From NCBI GenBank assembly GCA_049300095.1, contig JBAQYM010000039.1:1-16440 (forward strand): a DNA stretch of 16,440 bases, written 5' to 3'. The DNA comes from SbD1 sp049300095. Its GTDB lineage: Bacteria > Desulfobacterota > Syntrophobacteria > Syntrophobacterales > Syntrophobacteraceae. The translations under genes and the position numbers were made by a program. The notes under the pieces were generated by a model. The model did no database searches, was not told the origin of the DNA, and worked only from the letters and a program-made list of their open reading frames with translations. Position 1 is the stretch's first letter. The number at the start of each line of letters is the position of its first letter. Below, piece after piece: positions 7,151 through 13,781 of this stretch.

Positions 7151-8272
7151 ATGGAAATCAGCTTCAGTCGGGGACCCGACAACACATTTACCGTCCGGCT
7201 CGGCGGCAATTGGAGCATTGCCGACGGGCTGCCTTCGACGGAAGAACTCCAGAAACAGATCGGCTCGACGCCGGCCCCCGAGCGGGTTGCTTTCGATACA
7301 CGGGAGCTGGGAAAGTGGGACAGCAGTCTGGTGGCGTTTCTGATTAAGCTGACCGGTTTCTGCGGGGAGAAATCCGTCAGCGTCTCCAAGCAAGGGCTTC
7401 CGGAAGGCGTGGTAAGACTCATCGATCTCGCTTCCGCTGTCCCGGAACAAAAGGACGCGCGCAAAGCGGGCGGGCGGGCGCCGTTTTTAACCAGAGTGGG
7501 AGAAGCGACTCTTGAGGTTGGCAAGTCAACAGGCGAGATGCTGGCTTTCATCGGCGAGGCCCTTCTCGCCCTGATAAAACTCTTGCGGGGCAGGGCCCGA
7601 TTCCGGCGTTCCGACCTTACTTTACTGATCCAGGAATGCGGCGCGCAGGCACTCCCGATAGTATCGCTTGTCAGTATCCTGGTGGGACTGATCCTTGCTT
7701 TTGTGGGGGCCGTTCAGTTGAAGCTCTTCGGGGCGCAGATCTATGTTGCGGACCTCGTCGGCATAGGCATGGCGCGCGAGATGGGCGCGATGATGACGGC
7801 AATTGTTATGGCCGGGCGCACGGGGGCCGCCTTTGCCGCGCAGCTTGGGACCATGGAGGTAAACGAGGAAATCGACGCGCTGAAAACGCTTGGCATTTCA
7901 CCCATGGAGTTTCTCGTTTTGCCCCGGATGCTGGCGCTGGTCCTCATGCTGCCGCTGCTGTGCCTGTATGCCGACCTCATGGGGATCCTGGGCGGCGGGA
8001 TAATCGGTGTCGGAATGCTCAATATCTCGCCGGCCCAGTACTACCAGGAAACCGTATCGGCCCTGAACCTGACGCAATTTGCGGCCGGGCTGTTCAAGGC
8101 GGGGGTCTTTGGCGTTCTGGTCGCCCTTTCGGGATGCCTTCGCGGAATGCAATGCGGGCGGAGCGCTTCCGCGGTTGGCGAGGCGGCAACCTCGGCGGTT
8201 GTGACCGGAATCGTATCCATCATAGTCTCGGATGCCGTGCTGACCGTCATCTATGACAGAATCGGCGTGTAG
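7151..8272 (+). CDS. mlaE: MlaE-type ABC transporter permease with N-terminal STAS domain
   Basis: This encodes 373 residues. The first 95 or so (FTVRLGGNWSIADGLPS to VRLIDLA) look like a STAS domain; the rest is the MlaE/YrbE permease: ALPIVSLVSILVGLILAFVG, then the LVGIGMAREMGAMMTAIVMAGRTGAAFAA block, the EEIDALKTLGISPMEFLVLPR coupling region that contacts the ATPase, and further helices. MlaE is the inner-membrane channel part of a phospholipid transporter linking inner and outer membranes. In E. coli the STAS protein is separate (MlaB); here it is fused. The ATG at 7151 follows an AGGGAT ribosome binding site. It is the first gene of the operon, with mlaF starting 7 bases after its stop. 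Confidence in the family is high; the direction of lipid movement is not determinable. Confidence 0.92.
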   Translation: MEISFSRGPDNTFTVRLGGNWSIADGLPSTEELQKQIGSTPAPERVAFDTRELGKWDSSLVAFLIKLTGFCGEKSVSVSKQGLPEGVVRLIDLASAVPEQKDARKAGGRAPFLTRVGEATLEVGKSTGEMLAFIGEALLALIKLLRGRARFRRSDLTLLIQECGAQALPIVSLVSILVGLILAFVGAVQLKLFGAQIYVADLVGIGMAREMGAMMTAIVMAGRTGAAFAAQLGTMEVNEEIDALKTLGISPMEFLVLPRMLALVLMLPLLCLYADLMGILGGGIIGVGMLNISPAQYYQETVSALNLTQFAAGLFKAGVFGVLVALSGCLRGMQCGRSASAVGEAATSAVVTGIVSIIVSDAVLTVIYDRIGV

Positions 8273-8279
8273 GTCGCTT

Positions 8280-9047
8280 ATGGAAAACCCCGCGATTCAA
8301 ACAGCAGCCCGCATCGAAGTGCGCGACCTCACCATGGCCTACGGAAGCTTTGTGATTCAGCGCGATCTCAGCTTCACCGTCAGGAGCGGAGATATCTTCA
8401 TCATCATGGGTGGCAGCGGGTGCGGCAAGAGCACGCTTCTCAGGCATCTTGTCGGTCTGAAAGAACCCGCCCGGGGAAAGGTCTTCTACGATAACCTGAG
8501 TTTCTGGGATGCCGGGCCCGCCGCGAAAGAGTCCGTCATGAGGCGCTTCGGGATCCTCTACCAGAGCGGGGCGCTGTGGAGTTCCATGACCCTGGCCGAG
8601 AACGTGGCCCTCCCCCTGGGGGAATACACGGATTTGAGCCCGGCGCAGATAAAGGAGCTTGTCTCGTTCAAACTCGCCCTCGTCGGCCTGGCGGGATTTG
8701 AAGAATTCTACCCCTCCGAGATCAGCGGCGGGATGCGCAAGCGCGCCGGTCTGGCTCGCGCGATGGCCCTCGATCCGGATATCCTCTTTTTCGACGAACC
8801 CTCGGCGGGGTTGGACCCGATCAGCGCGCGGCGACTCGATGAACTCATCCTCGAGCTTCGCGACAGCCTGGGGACAACCGTGGTGGTGGTGACCCATGAA
8901 CTGGCAAGTATTTTTGCCATCGGAAACAACTCTGTTTTCCTGGACGCGGAAACCCGGACAATGATTGCGGTTGGGAACCCCAACAAACTCCTGGCGGAAA
9001 GCGATGACCCCAAGATTCGGAGCTTCCTGACCAGGGGCGAGAAGTGA
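8280..9047 (+). CDS. mlaF: MlaF-type ABC transporter ATP-binding protein
   Basis: This encodes 255 residues with a complete ABC ATPase core: Walker A GGSGCGKST (44-52), Q-loop YQSG (94-97), signature ISGGM (148-152), Walker B DILFFDEP (167-174), D-loop SAGLDP (175-180) and H-loop THE near residue 205. GALWSSMTLAENVALPL after the Q-loop is characteristic of the MlaF/YrbF group. It hydrolyses ATP in the cytoplasm to power the MlaE permease. The start at 8280 (MENPAIQ) was preferred over 8253 because it has an AGGT just upstream and avoids an overlap with mlaE; the spacing is 7 bases. The frame runs to GEK and stops 88 bases before mlaD. All catalytic residues are present. Confidence 0.93.
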   Translation: MENPAIQTAARIEVRDLTMAYGSFVIQRDLSFTVRSGDIFIIMGGSGCGKSTLLRHLVGLKEPARGKVFYDNLSFWDAGPAAKESVMRRFGILYQSGALWSSMTLAENVALPLGEYTDLSPAQIKELVSFKLALVGLAGFEEFYPSEISGGMRKRAGLARAMALDPDILFFDEPSAGLDPISARRLDELILELRDSLGTTVVVVTHELASIFAIGNNSVFLDAETRTMIAVGNPNKLLAESDDPKIRSFLTRGEK

Positions 9048-9135
9048 AAGGCGCGATGATTCCGGGCGGCGGTCGCCCGGCGGCGCATCGCGGCGCGCAA
9101 GCACCCTGAACCTTCCGGAACAGGCTCGGAGAATC

Positions 9136-10140
9136 ATGAGCAAACAGGCGAACACAAAGTTAATCGGCGGGTTTGTTATCGGCGCGGTCGTTCTGGTCAT
9201 AGCGGGAATACTGCTTTTCGGGTCCGGCAAGTTCTTCAGCCATCAGAAAAAATTCGTCCTCTTTTTCGAAGATTCCGTGAAGGGGCTCAACATCGGAGCG
9301 CCGGTGGATTTTAGAGGGGTCAAGGTCGGGACGGTAACGGACATCAAGATCGTTCTGGACAAAAAGGACCTTTCCCTGCGGATTCCGGTCTTTATAGAGA
9401 TCGATCCGGCCCGGATCACCTTCGGCGGCACCGAGAGCGAGCTAAGGGGCCTTGCTAAAGGCAAAGGAACGGAAACGTTTGGTCAACTGCTGATCAACCA
9501 GGGCTTACGAGCGCAACTTGCGATGCAGAGCCTTGTCACCGGCCTGCTTGGCATCCACCTCGATTTCTACCCGGATAAACCCGTGAGGCTCGTCGGGGCG
9601 GAACCCTCTTATACGGAAATTCCCACGGCTCAGTCGAGCCTTTCGGCGCTTTCCAAGACTATCGCGAATATCCCTCTGGCGGAAATTGCCGACAAGCTTG
9701 CAAAAGCACTGGACGGAATCGAGAAGCTGGTTAATGACCCCGACATTAAAAAGACGTTAGTCTCTCTTCATCAAACAGTCGATGAAGCTCATAAATTTGT
9801 GCGAGATTTGGATAGCCAGGTAAAACCGTTGACGGCCAGTACGGAACTCACCCTGAGTGAAGCAAAGAAGCTGTTCGGAAATGCCGCGCAACTGGCGCGC
9901 AATCTCGACTCGCTCATTCCACCGCTCATAGCCAGCCTGGAAGACACCTCGAAGGCCGCCGGCACGACCATGAAAGGGGCCAATAAGGCAGTGGAAGGGT
10001 TTACCGGGGCCAATTCCCCCATTCGCTCCGAGCTGATAAAGACCCTCAACGAGTTTTCCGCCGCGGCCCGCTCCTTCCGCGTGCTGGCTCAATACCTGGA
10101 AGATCACCCCGAAGCTCTCATCAAGGGCAAGAGGAAATAG
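9136..10140 (+). CDS. mlaD: MCE-domain (MlaD-type) substrate-binding protein
   Basis: This encodes 334 residues. A single N-terminal transmembrane helix (about 11-29, GGFVIGAVVLVIAGILLFG) anchors it in the inner membrane. The MCE domain follows (about 38-115): FFEDSVKGLNIGAPVDFRGV, then KVGTVTDIKI and PVFIEIDP. The family's GLRAQLAMQSLVTGLLG segment comes near residues 124-140. The remaining C-terminal half is Ala/Leu/Lys-rich helix, suitable for a periplasmic tunnel or needle. It is longer than E. coli MlaD (about 183 residues) and closer in layout to longer MCE proteins. A GGAG site precedes the ATG. It binds and passes lipids in the periplasm, working with MlaE/F and with the lipoprotein encoded 52 bases downstream. 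Confidence 0.9.
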   Translation: MSKQANTKLIGGFVIGAVVLVIAGILLFGSGKFFSHQKKFVLFFEDSVKGLNIGAPVDFRGVKVGTVTDIKIVLDKKDLSLRIPVFIEIDPARITFGGTESELRGLAKGKGTETFGQLLINQGLRAQLAMQSLVTGLLGIHLDFYPDKPVRLVGAEPSYTEIPTAQSSLSALSKTIANIPLAEIADKLAKALDGIEKLVNDPDIKKTLVSLHQTVDEAHKFVRDLDSQVKPLTASTELTLSEAKKLFGNAAQLARNLDSLIPPLIASLEDTSKAAGTTMKGANKAVEGFTGANSPIRSELIKTLNEFSAAARSFRVLAQYLEDHPEALIKGKRK

Positions 10141-10192
10141 AAGGGCGGCAGATGCGGGCGAGTGCTCCGGGCATAATGAGAAAGGAAAACAT

Positions 10193-10819
10193 ATGGCGAG
10201 AGTTCTAAGTTCCGGGATTGCGGCGATCTTTTTGCTTTCTCTGCTGTGCCTTGGCGGGTGCGGGACCTCGAAGCCGCCCAATTACTACATCCTGAGTTCG
10301 CTTCAAAGCCAGGCGCCCGGCGTGAAGACGGCGGGAGCGGAAAACGATCTGACCATAGGCGTGGGTCCCATCAAAATTCCCGACTATCTCGACCGGCCGC
10401 AAATGGCAACCAGGTCAACCCCCTACAGCCTCCAATTTGCCGAATTCGACAAATGGGCTGAATCTCTGGAGAAGAACCTGACCCGTGTCCTCGCCGAGAA
10501 CCTTTCCATATTGCTTTCAACAGAACGGGTCGTCGTCTTTCCATGGCCGGGGTCCATGCACGTTCTGTATCAGGTGACCGTGGACGTTGCGCGGTTGGAA
10601 TATACCCCGGACGGCAAGGCCACACTCGCCGCCGCTTGGAGCGTTTTCGGAAATGAGGGCCAGGAATTGCTCGCGATGAAGCGCTCGCGAATCATCGCGC
10701 CCGTACAAACCGCCGGGTTCGAGGCCATAGCCTCCGCGCAGAGTCGCGCGGTCGAAGACATGAGCCGTGAAATTGCCGCCTTCATCGAGACGTTGCCCCG
10801 GAAACGGGATGTCCCATGA
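10193..10819 (+). CDS. PqiC-like ABC-type transport auxiliary lipoprotein
   Basis: This encodes 208 residues. A signal peptide ends in the lipobox LGGC, giving lipidated Cys23; no Asp follows it, so outer-membrane sorting is likely. NYYILSSLQS and LTIGVGPIKIPDYLDRPQMATRS match the start of the ABC-type transport auxiliary lipoprotein family (DUF330/PqiC), and WAESLEKNLTRVLAENLS the following helix. Such lipoproteins form the outer-membrane end of MCE transporters of the Pqi type. It is the last gene of the mla-like operon and takes the place of a soluble MlaC, none of which is visible. The start codon ATG at 10193 follows GAAAGGAAAAC. Family confidence is good. Confidence 0.85.
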   Translation: MARVLSSGIAAIFLLSLLCLGGCGTSKPPNYYILSSLQSQAPGVKTAGAENDLTIGVGPIKIPDYLDRPQMATRSTPYSLQFAEFDKWAESLEKNLTRVLAENLSILLSTERVVVFPWPGSMHVLYQVTVDVARLEYTPDGKATLAAAWSVFGNEGQELLAMKRSRIIAPVQTAGFEAIASAQSRAVEDMSREIAAFIETLPRKRDVP

Positions 10820-10821
10820 TT

Positions 10822-10846
10822 TTCAAAGAAGCCGCCCGTCTTTGAA
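10822..10846. terminator. Possible hairpin after the mla-type operon
   Basis: TTCAAAGA at 10822-10829 and TCTTTGAA at 10839-10846 are perfect inverted copies around a 9-base GC-rich loop, two bases after the pqiC-like stop. The stem is AT-rich and no run of T follows, so this is not a standard intrinsic terminator. It could be a weak terminator, an mRNA 3' end stabiliser or chance. Confidence 0.3.
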
Positions 10847-10878
10847 GCACACGTGATTATGTTGCGCAAACAAAAACG

Positions 10879-10913
10879 CTGGATTCCCGCGCAAAAGCGC
10901 TACGGGATTGACG
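10879..10913. repeat. Degenerate copy of the ATTCCCGC/GCGGGAAT repeat
   Basis: The edges CTGGATTCCCGC on the left and CGGGATTGACG on the right match the outer parts of the intact repeat at 13655-13681 read in the opposite direction. The centre contains an extra GCGC-AAAA-GCGC hairpin (10889-10900). It looks like a decayed or inserted member of the same family. Confidence 0.45.
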
Positions 10914-11091
10914 ATCCGTGGATCCGGAGACGTATGCGGACGGGCTGGAATAATGATTCGCGCCATTGGTCCGGATCGAACGCGGAATCGCGCCGCATCC
11001 GCATTGATCCATGACATTATGTGATTGCATTTCATACAGCTTTCTCCTATAGTTATGCCCCTCTGTCGAAAGAATGGGGACCCATGGAAAT

Positions 11092-11128
11092 TTCTCATAT
11101 ATATACATGAGAATGCCTATATTATATT
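11092..11128 (+). promoter_or_regulatory. Palindrome plus -10-like box upstream of the radical SAM gene
   Basis: TTCTCAT (11092-11098) and ATGAGAA (11107-11113) form a perfect inverted repeat with an 8-base AT spacer, the size of a typical dimeric repressor or activator site. Overlapping TATATT boxes lie just downstream at 11118-11123 and 11123-11128, about 35-40 bases before the ATG. No good -35 box is placed for them, which would suit a regulated promoter. The role is inferred from layout alone. Confidence 0.35.
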
Positions 11129-11161
11129 CTTTCGATAAGAAACCGCATTTGCAGGAGGAAT

Positions 11162-12136
11162 ATGTCCCGTAGATTATCCCGCTCGGAAATGCTGATTGGC
11201 GGTTACAAGTTCTTTAGATATCTCGCCATTGGCGGACTCTTCTTCATCAATCTGGAAGTCACCAAAAGGTGCAACGCCCACTGCAACTTCTGCGACTACT
11301 GGAAGGAAAAACCGCCCAAAGAACTGAAGGATTATACACCGGTTGTCGCGAAGCTGAAACCGCTCTCGGTCGGCATTACCGGAGGAGAACCGCTTCTCAG
11401 GGAAGATCTGCCGGATTTGATTGCCTCACTGCGCCGGAATTTTGGCTTTCTCCATATTTCCCTCATCACCAACGGATCTCTGCTAACCAGGGAAAAAGGC
11501 CTCGATCTCTGGAGGGCCGGGCTCGACGAACTGGCCATTTCGCTGGATTATCTTGACGGCAGGCATGACGAGGGGCGCGGCTTGCCCGGCCTTACAGAAC
11601 ACATCCTCGCCGTGGCCCCCGAGCTTGCGGCCGCCGGGGTTGATCTGAGTTTCAATCTGGTCATGAAAAGCGGCAACTACCGGGAAGCGCCTCAGATAGT
11701 GCGCGAGTGCGCGAGGATGGGGATCAAAGTCTCGATAAGCACTTACAACTGCTGGCGCACAAATAACAGCGGCCACATGATTGAAAAAGATGAGCTTCGG
11801 GACCTGGCGGACGTTATCGCGGAACTGAAAGAACTCAAGAGGACGCTCGGCAATCCCGCCAACAGTCATTTTTACCTGGATAGGGTCCCGGATTTTTTTG
11901 AAAACAGGAACATTTCCGGGTGCACCGCCGGCCTGAATTGGATTCAGGTCACCCCTGACGGGATGATAAAACGTTGTTCGGACCACCCCGTGGCCGCCCG
12001 TTTCAGCGAGTGGCGGAGGAGGTTTTTCGCGCCGACGGATTGCGGCCGGTGCTGGTACGGCTGCCGTGGGGGCGCCCAGGAGCCGTGGTCGATAAAACGT
12101 TTTGTCGAAAAGTCCAAAGACGCCCTTAGTGCCTGA
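11162..12136 (+). CDS. Radical SAM protein with C-terminal SPASM/twitch-like cluster
   Basis: This encodes 324 residues. The radical SAM cluster motif is CNAHCNFC (Cys37, 41, 44), followed by GITGGEP, the SAM-binding GGEP motif, and a TIM-barrel-like core (LITNGSLL, LAISLDYLDG). The C-terminus carries five more cysteines (254, 272, 294, 297, 301) in CTAG, RCSDH and CGRCWYGCRGGAQEP, which suggests an auxiliary iron-sulfur cluster of SPASM/twitch type. Such enzymes use a 5'-deoxyadenosyl radical to modify peptides, lipids or small molecules. The start has a strong AGGAGG. A hydrophobic stretch at 19-31 (RYLAIGGLFFINL) precedes the cluster. The sulfotransferase gene follows 90 bases later on the same strand. 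The substrate cannot be named from sequence. Confidence 0.85.
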   Translation: MSRRLSRSEMLIGGYKFFRYLAIGGLFFINLEVTKRCNAHCNFCDYWKEKPPKELKDYTPVVAKLKPLSVGITGGEPLLREDLPDLIASLRRNFGFLHISLITNGSLLTREKGLDLWRAGLDELAISLDYLDGRHDEGRGLPGLTEHILAVAPELAAAGVDLSFNLVMKSGNYREAPQIVRECARMGIKVSISTYNCWRTNNSGHMIEKDELRDLADVIAELKELKRTLGNPANSHFYLDRVPDFFENRNISGCTAGLNWIQVTPDGMIKRCSDHPVAARFSEWRRRFFAPTDCGRCWYGCRGGAQEPWSIKRFVEKSKDALSA

Positions 12137-12226
12137 GTATCTGACGGCAATCAGGAAATATGGGCAAGATACTTTTAAAATCGGGGAAACATCATAGCGT
12201 ATACCAGGACCTCTCTGAGTCGAGGA

Positions 12227-13525
12227 TTGAGCTTGAATATAAATTTCAATTCACTTTGTTGCGACAAGGCGACAAAGGAAATAACGAATCGGCCGCCACT
12301 TTCCGAGGGGCTTTTGGATGCGATCAGATCAGTCTGCCGATTTCTCCCTTCAAGAGAATTCCCCTGGTGCAGTCTCGATAAGACAACTCTTCTTAATAAG
12401 GCCAACCGGTTGACGGGGCTCGAGGACCTTGGTTGTGAGACGGCTTATGAAGCTCTCGGGGTCCTCCTCAAATCCCTCGAATCAGATGCCGAGCTGAATT
12501 TTATCGGACGAATCTGCGCTCACAACCACATCCTCGGCATGCTCTGCAACGGTCTTCGCCTGAGGGAAACCCGCAGGCGCCACCCGCGGATCGCCGATGA
12601 GATCATCCGGCGGCCTCTTTTCATTACAGGGCTTCCAAGGACCGGCTCGACGCTGTTGCACGCTTTACTGGCCCAGGATGTTTCATGCCGCGCGCCGCGG
12701 ACCTGGGAGGTGATGCACCCGTGTCCGCCTCCCGAGAGGCATTCCTACGATCATGACGCGCACATTGCCGAAACCGCGCGCGAACTGAAATGGCTTGGCG
12801 TTATCATGCCCGGTTTTAAACGGGTCCATCTGATCGATGCCCGACTCCCCCAGGAGTGTATCGCCATTACGGGACATTCCTTCATCAGCTACCTTTTTGA
12901 ATCGATGTACTTTGTTTACTCCTACCGGGCCTGGCATGACGGCCGGGATAAGCGCCCCTCCTATGAATGCCACAAGAGATTCCTCCAGCATTTGCAGTGG
13001 CGCGCTCCCGGGACCCACTGGGTGCTCAAGGCCCCAAGCCACTTATTTACGCTGGAAACGCTGCTGCATGTCTATCCCGACGCGAGAATTGTCATGACGC
13101 ATCGCGACCCGCTCAAAGTGTTGCCGTCATGCGCCAGTTTTACCGAGGTGCTGCGGGGGTCGTTTACCGATTGTCTGGATAGAAAACAACTCGGTGTCGA
13201 GATAGCACGGCACTGGGAAAAAGGCGGACGCATTGCCATCGAGTTCTGCCAAAGTAATGGAAACTCGCGGGGGCGCTTGTTTAATGTGCAATATGCGGAC
13301 CTTGTCAGAGAACCCATGGCTGTGGTACGGCTGATTTACAGGCATTTCGATATGGAGCTCACGCCTGAATCAGAGACTGCGATGCGGCGTTTTTTGGCAA
13401 AAAACCCGCAAAACAGGCACGGAGTGCATCGTTACTCTCTTGGAGAATTTGGTTTGGATCGAAATGCCGAAAGGCGCAGCTTCGAGTTCTACACCGACTT
13501 TTTCGGGATCGAGCCCGAATCGTGA
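12227..13525 (+). CDS. Sulfotransferase family protein
   Basis: This encodes 432 residues from a TTG. The 5'-phosphosulfate-binding loop is ITGLPRTGSTLLH (about 133-145), and the 3'-phosphate-binding region is ARIVMTHRDPLKVLPSC further on, as in PAPS-dependent sulfotransferases of the Sulfotransfer_3 type. RAPRTWEVMHPCPPPE after the loop is typical of a large bacterial group whose acceptors are mostly unknown. Conserved-looking sequence starts near RLTGLEDLG (61-69). The N-terminal end is uncertain: the TTG has CGAGGA only one base upstream, and an out-of-frame ATG at 12160 has a better AGGAAAT site, so either translation starts at the TTG or there is a sequence irregularity near 12230. It transfers sulfate from PAPS to a hydroxyl or amine. 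Its position next to lipid genes hints at a lipid or glycolipid acceptor. Confidence 0.82.
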   Translation: MSLNINFNSLCCDKATKEITNRPPLSEGLLDAIRSVCRFLPSREFPWCSLDKTTLLNKANRLTGLEDLGCETAYEALGVLLKSLESDAELNFIGRICAHNHILGMLCNGLRLRETRRRHPRIADEIIRRPLFITGLPRTGSTLLHALLAQDVSCRAPRTWEVMHPCPPPERHSYDHDAHIAETARELKWLGVIMPGFKRVHLIDARLPQECIAITGHSFISYLFESMYFVYSYRAWHDGRDKRPSYECHKRFLQHLQWRAPGTHWVLKAPSHLFTLETLLHVYPDARIVMTHRDPLKVLPSCASFTEVLRGSFTDCLDRKQLGVEIARHWEKGGRIAIEFCQSNGNSRGRLFNVQYADLVREPMAVVRLIYRHFDMELTPESETAMRRFLAKNPQNRHGVHRYSLGEFGLDRNAERRSFEFYTDFFGIEPES

Positions 13526-13654
13526 TCCCGCGGCCTCCAAGCGGCGCCTGGTTCGCAACCGTCGCACCCCGGGCAGAAAGCCGCCGATTTTGGGGTGTCA
13601 CGGGAAGCGCGAACCTGGACGGCTTGCACGCGAAAACGGAATGGACTTCACAAC

Positions 13655-13681
13655 GTCATTCCCGCGAAGGCGGGAATCCAG
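13655..13681. repeat. Palindromic repeat with ATTCCCGC/GCGGGAAT stem
   Basis: ATTCCCGC (13658-13665) and GCGGGAAT (13670-13677) are perfect inverted copies with a GAAG loop, flanked by GTC and CCAG. This is the well-known dispersed 'GTCATTCCCGC...GCGGGAATCCAG' element found in many bacterial genomes. It sits in the spacer between the sulfotransferase and CDP-alcohol phosphatidyltransferase genes (13526-13781), in which nothing else was recognised. Confidence 0.8.
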
Positions 13682-13781
13682 TAAGGGCGGCGGTTGTTGC
13701 GAACAAACACGTGACAACGGCCCCGCGGGCGCGTTGCTTCACACAGTTCGACGGATTGGAGTCAAGAAAGATGGGTAAACG

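Larger units (their letters stand above)
10820..11161. other. Spacer before the radical SAM gene
   Basis: This 342-base spacer holds a hairpin near its left end, a degenerate palindromic repeat (10879-10913), and an AT-rich promoter-like zone near 11092-11128, followed by the ribosome binding site AGGAGG at 11153-11158. Short minus-strand frames here (for example 10823-11098) have no protein-like features. The AT-rich patch stands out against the GC-rich surroundings. Confidence 0.45.

Noticed and set aside
8247..9230. 327-residue minus-strand frame opposite mlaF
   Set aside because: It is antisense to a complete ABC ATPase with all motifs, and its translation is low-complexity and non-homologous.
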